Below the pieces are notes generated by a model. The model was not told where the DNA came from, ran no database searches, and worked only from the letters and a program-made list of their open reading frames with translations. The position numbers and the translations under genes were made by a program. From the NCBI GenBank assembly GCA_012719125.1, contig JAAYAY010000382.1, positions 1 through 38,009 of the forward strand: a stretch of 38,009 bases of DNA. The letters run 5' to 3'. Of this stretch, positions 26,111 to 33,494 are shown in pieces. The stretch is from Planctomycetaceae bacterium. Its GTDB lineage: Bacteria; Planctomycetota; Planctomycetia; Pirellulales; Thermoguttaceae. Each line of letters opens with the position of its first letter. The stretch's first letter is position 1.

Positions 26111-27769
26111 CTACTTCAACGGTTCCGTGTTCAAGTCGATCAGAATCGGCTGGGCACGCCAGTCATGGTCCTTCAAATACCCGATCTCCTTGACCCGCGG
26201 CCGGCGCTCGCGAAGCCGTACCGAATTGATGCCGATCTCGTAGCCGTCCGAAAGGTGATTCCGCCCCACGCATTCCAGCCGAAAGACATACTTGCCCGGC
26301 TCGGACCAGAAGTCCATGAATTGCAGATCGTCGATCTCGGCCTCGGCGCTATACAGATCGATCGGCTCACCCAGCTTCACCCCGTCGAACCAGGCCTGAT
26401 AGATGCCCGAGTGAGGCGAGCGTTCCAGAACGGCGATCAGCCGCAACGGCTCCTTCTCCTCGACCACCAGCGGAAGCTCGAACCACCCCTCCTCCTTGCT
26501 CTCCGGGCTGAGCACGCGGATCTCCTCCGTATCCTGGTAGCGCCCCGTATTGTGTCGTTCGGTCCTGCCCCGACCGTGGAACTCAAGATCCCTGCAATCG
26601 GCGCCCCACGCGATCACCCGATCGATGCAGGGCAAACGGCGATCCTCGGCCGTCGTCGGTTCGGCAAACTTCTTCGTCGGCCCCATCTGATACCAGTAAG
26701 CCAGGCTGGCCCAATCGTCCTGCCGCTGGCCGTAAAGACGGCTCGAATTCTCCGTGTTCTCATCCAGGTTGAGCCACCCCATCGTCTCCAGGGTCACCCG
26801 GATGCTCTTCGAGAACGGGATCGGATCGCGGACGTGCCAGCGATAACAGGAAGACATCTGCCCCACGTCCCGCAACTTGTGGCTCAAGTAAGGCGTGCCG
26901 AAATAGGGCGTCATGCACTCCTTCTGCCCCCAGGCCGAAAGAAAGTAATCTTCCGTCCCCGTCCCCCAAATCGACGGCCGCTGCTCGCCGTCGATGGCGA
27001 TGCGAATATCACCCTCGCCAAACCAGTCGGGACTCCGCGTCCTCACCGACAGCACGGTGCCCACGTAGTAACCCCTGCCTTCCGCATCGAGAATCACGTA
27101 CTCGTGGTCGAACCGGTCGGGATTCCCCTGCACCGGATACTCCTGCCGGTACTGCGCACAGAAGTACATCGTGTTCTCCGGCAGCGACTCCTTCTTGATC
27201 CAGTCGACCGCGTGGAACAACGCGCGAATCGGCTTCGTCGGGCTCTGGTTCGTCACCTCGATCCGGGCCGACTTGCGGAACGGCATCCGCCAATAGCAGT
27301 TGTAGGAGTCGCCGTCCTCGGTCACCACCGGCACGCTCAGAACCGTGGTCCGCCTCCCGAAACCGGCCGCGAAGAAATCGCTCAGCGGTGCTTCCACGTC
27401 GGGCTTCTCCCGGCCGTCCCAATACATCCGCACCAGGATCTCCTGCGGATTGGCCCGCCCCCGCGGCGCCCAACCGGGCCGAAGCGACTGGAAGTGGTAA
27501 ACCGTCATCCAGATATGCGTAATGACCCCCGGCCCCTCCAGGTCGGCGATCACCACCGTCTCGCCCGGCTCCACCTCGCGATCGCAGTCCCCGTTGCCCG
27601 CCGGGTCGGGCAGCCCGTCGTCGCCGAGCCGCGCCGAACTGGCACACATCCCCCGCCCTTCCTCCCACTTCGTCAAATCGTCCAGAACGTCGGCCCGGGC
27701 AGGTGACAGGCTCAAGACAGCACTAACAGCAAACAACTGGATTACCAGACCACTCCGCAACACGCCCAT
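26111..27769 (-). CDS. exported GH172 (DUF2961) protein
   Basis: A 552-residue protein with a signal peptide (about 1-27, ending near SPARA) and a double jelly-roll DUF2961 domain covering most of the rest. Family marks include GPGVITHIWMTVYH near the start, PLSDFFAAGFGR, and GTGTEDYF in the middle. Characterised GH172 enzymes act on fructofuranose or arabinofuranose linkages, and the GTGTEDYF glutamate is a likely catalytic residue. A jelly-roll-like C-terminus ends in RAQPILIDLNTEPLK. ATG 27769 follows GGAGGT and is chosen over the upstream in-frame start 27826, which would precede the signal peptide. It lies between the frameshifted GH gene and the tandem hydrolase gene, same strand, in what looks like one glycan-degrading operon. 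Confidence 0.88.
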   Translation of the reverse strand: MGVLRSGLVIQLFAVSAVLSLSPARADVLDDLTKWEEGRGMCASSARLGDDGLPDPAGNGDCDREVEPGETVVIADLEGPGVITHIWMTVYHFQSLRPGWAPRGRANPQEILVRMYWDGREKPDVEAPLSDFFAAGFGRRTTVLSVPVVTEDGDSYNCYWRMPFRKSARIEVTNQSPTKPIRALFHAVDWIKKESLPENTMYFCAQYRQEYPVQGNPDRFDHEYVILDAEGRGYYVGTVLSVRTRSPDWFGEGDIRIAIDGEQRPSIWGTGTEDYFLSAWGQKECMTPYFGTPYLSHKLRDVGQMSSCYRWHVRDPIPFSKSIRVTLETMGWLNLDENTENSSRLYGQRQDDWASLAYWYQMGPTKKFAEPTTAEDRRLPCIDRVIAWGADCRDLEFHGRGRTERHNTGRYQDTEEIRVLSPESKEEGWFELPLVVEEKEPLRLIAVLERSPHSGIYQAWFDGVKLGEPIDLYSAEAEIDDLQFMDFWSEPGKYVFRLECVGRNHLSDGYEIGINSVRLRERRPRVKEIGYLKDHDWRAQPILIDLNTEPLK

Positions 27770-27850
27770 CGTTGACCTCCGAAGTCCAGATATCAATTCA
27801 GACAAGAAAGCGGCAGGACTTCTCAATTCGGCACGTGTAGGTGAACTCCC

Positions 27851-30169
27851 TCACTCACCCCGCAAATGCCTCTCCAAAAACTCAAACGTCCCCTCCCCGT
27901 TAATGCTGTGCCCGCCCTGGAAGAACTCGATCTCCGTCCGGTCCTCGATTCCCAACTGGGCGTAGAGCCAGCGGACCTTGGCGTATTCGTGGGCCACCCA
28001 CTGGTCGCGGCCGACGCCGTCGAGATGGCCCCGCTCGACCATGAACGGCCGCGGGATCATCAAGTAAGCCATCTCGGCGTAGTCGAACGTCTGCCCCAGG
28101 TTCCAGTAAGGCATCTCCCACTCAATCGTCCGCATGAAACTGAAGGGTTGGTCCGTGCTCGCCACCTTGCGGGTCCACTGGTTGAAATCGCCCGAACAGA
28201 TCGATAGACAGTAGCCTTCCAGCACCGGCGGCACACGAACCGCCGTTTCACCCCCGTAGCTGAGCCCGTAAAAGGCGATCCGCTCGCCGTCGACGAACGG
28301 TTGCCGAGCCAGCCAGCGGAGAATCTGGTCGTGCTGGGCGATGATGAACGAAAACAGCGTTGCCTTCACCGAGTTGGCCTTGCGATCGAGCCAGCGGTAA
28401 CGGTCTTCACCCCGGTAGAGGTTGTGAGGCGCGAAGGTCACGAACCCCCGTTCAGCCAGCCGGGCGGCGAAATCGTTGTAGGCCGTGCTGTTCTTGTCGA
28501 TCGTGTCCCGCGGCAACCCGTTCCGGCCGTGCTGGCAGACGACCACCGGCCGCCGCTCGCCCGGCTTGATGTCTTTGGGCACGACGATCACGCCCCAGGC
28601 AAACAGCTCGGGAAACACGTCGAGCACCACGTCGTAGGCCGTCCACTTCTCGCTTTCGAGAATCTTCCGGCTGCGGGCGTTCTGGGGCAGCAACGGCTCG
28701 TTGAACGTCCCCATCCCCTCCACCCGGAACTTCTCGCGAAACGCCTTGGCCCCCTCGATGAATTTCTGCGCGTCGTGGATCGGCCGCCGCCTCTCCGTCG
28801 TCCATCGCCAGTCGGCCAGTTCGGGCATCACGGCGTAAAGGAAGGAGCGGTCCCGAACATGCTCCGATCCACGAAGGAGACGCTGCACGTGGTCCTCCAA
28901 CTGCTGCACCGCCCGAGCGTGCCGCACGGCCGGATCGAAGGCCTGCCGCCCATCCGCCGGCGGATCTGAGGAAAGCGACAATGCCGACTCGACGCCGAAC
29001 CCCTTCACAAACTGCTTCAACGCGTCGACCGATCCAGACGCGACCGGGCCGTCTCCGCCGTGAACCAGTTTCACGGTGCCCAATCGCTTCAACTCGGCCG
29101 GCAGACGTTCGATCTCCTCTTGCACCTCCTCCAAAGCAGGCGTCTTCAGTTCCCCTTTCTGGTCAGAAACCGCCGGACACTGGCTGTACTCCACCACGAG
29201 CGACCGCGGCAGAATCAGCGACGCGATCTCGGCGTCGCCAAACTCGTGGAGCAGGCTCCACACATTGCGGTAGATCGGCTCCGACCACACACCCTGCCGC
29301 GGGCCGAAATAGCCGCTGACCAGCGCCGCAGAGATCCGCGTATCGACAGCCGCCGCATAGAAGGCGATCAGACCGCCTTCGCCGTATCCCGCCACGCCGA
29401 TCTTGTCGCTGGGCACGCCCTGCCGCTCGAAGCAGTCCACGACCGCCAGAACCTTCTGCACCTCATAGCCAAGCACGTGCCGCCCCATGTGAAAGGCCTG
29501 CCGGTAGATCCACTCCCGATGAGTCTGGTCGCTGCGGCGCAACTGCGAGTCTTCCGTCGCCAACCGCTGGCGATCGACCAGCGTCGGCACGACGACCTCG
29601 AATCCACTCTCCGCCAGCCGCCGCACCCACTGGCCTTGGAGCGGAAGCTCGCCCGCCAGCCCCAGCAGTTCTTCCGGCGTCTGGTCCGCATCGGGCAAAG
29701 CAACAATGTATCCCGCGGCCTGCCCCTTCGGACGAACCAGCAGCCCTTCCCCGAACACACCTTCCAGCACCGGCCAGCGCACTTGGTAGACCCCGTAGCG
29801 ATCCGACTCGGCCACCAAAGCCGGGTTGACGTCATCGCCAAACCGCTCCAGGGTCCCGGGCAACCGCTGGTCGACAGCCCCGATGATCTCGCGAAGATCC
29901 TCCCGGTTCGGCTCCACCGACTTCGCATACGCCTCCGGCGACGAAAAGTCGCGATTCCAATACTGCGCCCGACACCCGATCGACTCGGTAATCTTCCGCT
30001 CCACGAACGCATGAGCCCCGTCCATCATGCGTCCCGACAGGTCTTCCTTTTCCCACGCAAGCGGCTCCGTACCCGGCAGTGCCACGATCGACTGGCCCTG
30101 CACCGGCAAAGCGAAAACAGCAAGAGCACAACCGAGAACGACAGAGCGCCAGCAGCCAGTGATTCTCAT
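27851..30169 (-). CDS. exported tandem alpha/beta hydrolase
   Basis: A 772-residue protein with a signal peptide (about 1-26, VLGCALAVFALPVQGQS) and two alpha/beta hydrolase units. In the first (about 40-430) the nucleophile elbow reads GYGEGG with glycine at 263, so it should be inactive. In the second (about 470-772) the elbow is GLSYGG with S637, and the His is probably in QGGHSING near the end, so this unit should be active. The family resembles acetyl-xylan or glucuronoyl esterase-like and prolyl-oligopeptidase-like hydrolases. With glycoside hydrolases next door, a carbohydrate esterase is the best guess. ATG 30169 is chosen because the longer frame to 30283 runs through the repeat-bearing spacer. 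Confidence 0.85.
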   Translation of the reverse strand: MRITGCWRSVVLGCALAVFALPVQGQSIVALPGTEPLAWEKEDLSGRMMDGAHAFVERKITESIGCRAQYWNRDFSSPEAYAKSVEPNREDLREIIGAVDQRLPGTLERFGDDVNPALVAESDRYGVYQVRWPVLEGVFGEGLLVRPKGQAAGYIVALPDADQTPEELLGLAGELPLQGQWVRRLAESGFEVVVPTLVDRQRLATEDSQLRRSDQTHREWIYRQAFHMGRHVLGYEVQKVLAVVDCFERQGVPSDKIGVAGYGEGGLIAFYAAAVDTRISAALVSGYFGPRQGVWSEPIYRNVWSLLHEFGDAEIASLILPRSLVVEYSQCPAVSDQKGELKTPALEEVQEEIERLPAELKRLGTVKLVHGGDGPVASGSVDALKQFVKGFGVESALSLSSDPPADGRQAFDPAVRHARAVQQLEDHVQRLLRGSEHVRDRSFLYAVMPELADWRWTTERRRPIHDAQKFIEGAKAFREKFRVEGMGTFNEPLLPQNARSRKILESEKWTAYDVVLDVFPELFAWGVIVVPKDIKPGERRPVVVCQHGRNGLPRDTIDKNSTAYNDFAARLAERGFVTFAPHNLYRGEDRYRWLDRKANSVKATLFSFIIAQHDQILRWLARQPFVDGERIAFYGLSYGGETAVRVPPVLEGYCLSICSGDFNQWTRKVASTDQPFSFMRTIEWEMPYWNLGQTFDYAEMAYLMIPRPFMVERGHLDGVGRDQWVAHEYAKVRWLYAQLGIEDRTEIEFFQGGHSINGEGTFEFLERHLRGE

Positions 30170-30245
30170 TGCGATCGACTCCAAGATGGGAGGAATCAGA
30201 ACAAGACAGTCTTCCCCCGCGATTGTTGACCATTCGATCGTTGGA

Positions 30246-30303
30246 GTCCAGGCTTCAGCCTGCCCCAATTGAGTCCAGGACATTGGCAGGCTGGAACCTG
30301 TAC
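30246..30303. repeat. imperfect palindromic repeat
   Basis: Bases 30246-30264 and 30285-30303 are inverted copies matching at 16 of 19 positions, with a 20-base centre. The arm contains CAGGCTTCAGCCTG, itself nearly palindromic. It lies upstream of the tandem hydrolase gene. The spacer 30170-30468 contains this element and the next, and no gene. Confidence 0.6.
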
Positions 30304-30341
30304 TTCAACCTTTCGCGGCGCAAGCCGAGGATTCCTCTATC

Positions 30342-30414
30342 CGTCATTCCCGCGAAGGCGGGAATCCAGACCGTTCGCCGAGGGTGCTGGATTCCCGCCT
30401 TCGCGGGAATGACG
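30342..30414. repeat. REP-like inverted repeat with perfect 28-base arms
   Basis: Arm 30342-30369 is perfectly complementary to 30387-30414 around a 17-base centre. Each arm holds a smaller hairpin, TTCCCGC-GAAG-GCGGGAA. A 22-base part of the arm also occurs at 17930-17951. This is typical of mobile non-autonomous REP or MITE-like repeats. As RNA it would form a strong hairpin behind the S46 peptidase gene and might end that transcript. Confidence 0.9.
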
Positions 30415-30468
30415 CACGGCGCCGCTATCTCGACCGGAACCGTATTTCCACGAATCATGCAGCGTCAT

Positions 30469-32517
30469 CTACCTTCCCAACTCGCCGGCCAGCCCGCCCG
30501 CATTGTAGACCTTTCGGAGGGCTTCGAGAATCAGCCGCACGTCCACCGAAACCGCCCGGGCCTGCTCGTCCGAATAGAAGTAGTTGGCCGTCAGCGACTG
30601 GATATTGCCGTCGAAGACCACGCCCACCAACTCCGCCTCGCGATTCACCACCGGGCTGCCCGAGTTCCCCCCAATGATGTCGGCCGTGCAAACGAAATCC
30701 ATCGGCGTTTCGGGGTTCAACCTCGACCGGGCCGCGTGCCACGACTTGGGCAGAATCCACGGATCCTTGGCACCGTGCCGCTTCTCGTGCTCGAAGGCCC
30801 CGCCGATCGTGGTCCAGGGCGGAATGACGCTGCCCGACTCCCTGTAGCCCGCCACCGGCCCGAAGGCCAGGCGAAGGGTAAACGTGGCGTCGGGGTACGT
30901 GTCCGTGCCGTGGATCGCAAACAGCACGTCGGCAACCTGCGAGTAGGCCTGCTGCTCGATCTCCGCCAACTCTTCCTGCTCCTGCCGCAGACGCCGGGCT
31001 TCCGGCTCCATAAGACGCGCCAACCGAATCATCGGATCGTCCGACGCCTCGATCGCCCGCCGCCCTCCTGAAACGAGCTGCTTGCGATAGTCGACGTCGG
31101 TCAGCCGGGTGCCGTCAATCAACTCGGCCGCCCGGGTCTCCGGACTCTTGCCGTCAAGGGCCTTGGCGACGAGTTCGTCGTCGCCGCCTCGTCGCTCCAT
31201 GAACAGAGCCATCGAGTCCGCCAGTTCGGCCTTGGCCTTGTCGGGGTAGATCGGCGCCGGGGAGAAAAGCCCCTGCAACAACGACTCCCGAGCCGAGTCG
31301 CGATACTCGCGAAGACGTTCGCCGCTCGGTTTTTGGTCCTCGATCGACAGGAACACCAACTGCTGGGCAATGTCGTAGAGAGCACCCGCAAACTCCCCCG
31401 TCCTGCCGAGCGCCGCCTTCCGCCGCTTCTGGACATCCTCGATCATTTGCCATGCCGCCCCGCGCTGCTTGAGTTTCTCGTCTCCGGCGATGCGCTGCCG
31501 CAACTCCTTCTCCTCGGCCTCCTTGGCCGCGAAGAAGGCCGGCGTCTGCAGGCCCTGCAACCGCCCACCCAGCGCCTTGCGGCCGTTCTGGATGCCCAGC
31601 AGATCGTCCTTGGCGCGCCTTGCCTGCTCTTCGCCTTCGAGACCGAACTGCTGCCAGAGAATCTCCCGGCGACGCAGGTAGTCGAGCACAAAGGGCAGGT
31701 AGTGATCCCGCTGATACTTGAGTGCCGCCACCGTGAAGATCCGCTGCGTTCGCCCCGGATTCCCCGAAACAAAGACCACCTCCCCGTCGCTGACACCTCC
31801 CGCCGACACTTTGAGGAAGTGCTCGATCCGGGCCGGCTTGCCGTCTTCGTAGACTCGGAAAATGCACACGTCGAGACAATAACGGGGATACTCGAAGTTG
31901 TCCGCGTCGCCTCCGAAGAAGGCGATCCCCGACTCGGGCGCCCACACCAGCCGCACGTCGGTGTACTTCTTGTAGCGATAGAGATGGTGACGGGCGCCGC
32001 CGTAAAGCGTGACCACGTCGCTCCGCAGCCCCGTCGCCTCCAGCGATTCCTTCTCGATCTTCGCCGTCACCGCCCGCCGAGCTGCCATCGCCTCCGCAGC
32101 CGGCATTCCCTCCTTGACGGCCGCCGCCACTCGCTCCGTCACGTCCTCAATCGACACAAGCTGATTCAACTCGAGATCCGGAGCCGGCAGTTCCTCCGCC
32201 GGCGTCTTGGCAAGAAACCCGTCCTCAAGCAGGTTCCGTTCCGCGGTCGACAGCTTCTGGAGCGTATCGGCCCCGACATGGTGGTTGGTCAGCACCAACC
32301 CCCTGCTGGAAACGAATGACGCCGACCCCCCCGAGTTGAACCGCACGCTCGCCCGCATCACGTGCTCGGCCCACGCCTCGCTCGGCGTGAATCCGTACTT
32401 CTCGGCAAGCTGCGCCTTGGGCAGATCGTTGAACAACCACATCCCCTCGTCCGCCGAGGCGGGGAACGAAACCAGGCTTAAGGTCAAACCCAGCAAGACA
32501 TTCGTTGGAAACTTCAT
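30469..32517 (-). CDS. S46-family serine peptidase (dipeptidyl-peptidase 7/11 type)
   Basis: A 682-residue exported peptidase that removes dipeptides from peptide N-termini, expected in the periplasm or at the surface. The signal peptide is about 1-22 (ends FPASA). The mature start, DEGMWLFNDLP, is typical of the family. The chymotrypsin-like triad is split by a helical domain, as in S46: the His motif is LTNHH (76-80), the Asp lies in the GGDADNFEYPR to LDVCIFRVY region, and Ser is S619 in GGNSGSP. A long charged helical insert lies between about 290 and 500. ATG 32517 is chosen because the upstream frame to 32694 overlaps the neighbouring gene and has no homology. It starts 11 bases after the HEPN-like gene ends, so the three genes may share a transcript. 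Confidence 0.92.
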   Translation of the reverse strand: MKFPTNVLLGLTLSLVSFPASADEGMWLFNDLPKAQLAEKYGFTPSEAWAEHVMRASVRFNSGGSASFVSSRGLVLTNHHVGADTLQKLSTAERNLLEDGFLAKTPAEELPAPDLELNQLVSIEDVTERVAAAVKEGMPAAEAMAARRAVTAKIEKESLEATGLRSDVVTLYGGARHHLYRYKKYTDVRLVWAPESGIAFFGGDADNFEYPRYCLDVCIFRVYEDGKPARIEHFLKVSAGGVSDGEVVFVSGNPGRTQRIFTVAALKYQRDHYLPFVLDYLRRREILWQQFGLEGEEQARRAKDDLLGIQNGRKALGGRLQGLQTPAFFAAKEAEEKELRQRIAGDEKLKQRGAAWQMIEDVQKRRKAALGRTGEFAGALYDIAQQLVFLSIEDQKPSGERLREYRDSARESLLQGLFSPAPIYPDKAKAELADSMALFMERRGGDDELVAKALDGKSPETRAAELIDGTRLTDVDYRKQLVSGGRRAIEASDDPMIRLARLMEPEARRLRQEQEELAEIEQQAYSQVADVLFAIHGTDTYPDATFTLRLAFGPVAGYRESGSVIPPWTTIGGAFEHEKRHGAKDPWILPKSWHAARSRLNPETPMDFVCTADIIGGNSGSPVVNREAELVGVVFDGNIQSLTANYFYSDEQARAVSVDVRLILEALRKVYNAGGLAGELGR

Positions 32518-32527
32518 CGCAGTTCTG

Positions 32528-32980
32528 CTACCAGGTGATTGGCAAGAATGACAGATAGTGACACAGGCGACTTCGAGCGGTATCGATGGAGATGGGTTCA
32601 GGCGGCTCTTCTGCAGCATGCACCAAGCTGTTTCGGTATTCACGGACAGTATGGGCGTTGTCGATCTGATCGTGGGGAATCCTGCGTCGTGCACCTACAC
32701 CATCGAGCAAGTCTCGCGTTCTTGACGGTGGCAGCTTGCCAAGCGCAACCAGCCAGAACGCCCTCAAGCATGTCTCGAATTCCGCGAACAGGCGGACGAT
32801 GTATGTGCCTTCCAGTCGCTCAGCAGCGTCGGTGAAGTCTCTCAGCCGCAGGTCGCCGCCTATCCGAGAAGGATCTCGTTGGACGGCAGCCGACAGGTAA
32901 TCCATGGCGAATCGCGTCGCTATGTGCTCACGTTCGACGGCCTTCACACGCCTCATCCATTCGAATTTGCTAGACGGCAT
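32528..32980 (-). CDS. HEPN-like protein, possible RNase or toxin
   Basis: A 150-residue, mostly helical protein. Residues 59-80 (TYIVRLFAEFETCLRAFW) match the first conserved helix of RiboL-PSP/MAE_28990-type HEPN domains. R116-N-S-L-V-H121 is the Rx4H motif that forms the RNase site in active HEPN proteins. No transmembrane segment is seen. Its ATG lies inside the end of the upstream gene with an 11-base overlap, in a different frame, implying coupled translation. HEPN proteins often act as toxins or defence effectors paired with a small partner. Assignment as HEPN is by motif and helix pattern only, and toxicity is inference. It could also be a non-toxic helical protein. Confidence 0.65.
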   Translation of the reverse strand: MPSSKFEWMRRVKAVEREHIATRFAMDYLSAAVQRDPSRIGGDLRLRDFTDAAERLEGTYIVRLFAEFETCLRAFWLVALGKLPPSRTRDLLDGVGARRRIPHDQIDNAHTVREYRNSLVHAAEEPPEPISIDTARSRLCHYLSFLPITW

Positions 32981-33398
32981 TCTTCTTCATTCCCTCAAGC
33001 ACGTCTCGGAGCGAATCCTTCGTCAGAGGTCTTGGCTCGGCATGGCACATCTCGGCTACCGTCTCTGCCTCAGGAACCACATAGTGGATATGCCAATCAC
33101 CGTCGTAGAAATACAGGCTCGCGATGTCGTCATACGCCGGCATCAGATAGAGATCCACAACCCCCTCGGCCCCAGGCGCAGAACGCGATATCGGTTCTAA
33201 GAGAATGCGAATGGCATCCTCTTGGAGAAGAAGAGCCGGCGCCTTGTACTTGCCGAGGCGCGAGTCACTTAGCGCGACTTCGATCTGCCGAGTCGACCAG
33301 CGCAATTCAACGGCCCAACGTTGAATAGTCTGAATCAGGTCAGACAGACGCTGCAACCACGTGTCTCGAAGTTGCCCGATATCCGAAGGAGCGGACAT
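32970..33398 (-). CDS. hypothetical partner protein of the HEPN-like gene
   Basis: A 142-residue cytoplasmic protein of unknown family. The N-terminal half is helical (IGQLRDTWLQRLSDLIQTI), with WSTRQIEVALSDS and KYKAPALLLQEDAIRILLEP following. The C-terminal half is beta-like and aromatic (VVDLYLMPAYDDIASLYFYD, WHIHYVVP), then a helical tail (SLRDVLEGMKKNAV). ATG 33398 has AGAGGG at a good distance, and the in-frame upstream extension to 33449 has none. Its final 11 bases overlap the HEPN-like gene. If the pair is a toxin-antitoxin module this would be the antitoxin, but nothing DNA-binding is visible. Confidence 0.7.
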   Translation of the reverse strand: MSAPSDIGQLRDTWLQRLSDLIQTIQRWAVELRWSTRQIEVALSDSRLGKYKAPALLLQEDAIRILLEPISRSAPGAEGVVDLYLMPAYDDIASLYFYDGDWHIHYVVPEAETVAEMCHAEPRPLTKDSLRDVLEGMKKNAV

Positions 33399-33494
33399 GA
33401 AAGAGCCCTCTGTCAGGTTACGCGGTGGTCGGCCTGCCCCGGCTCCCAATTCTACCGGAAGTACGGCGTGCTGGAAACCTGGAGGCTCAACCGC

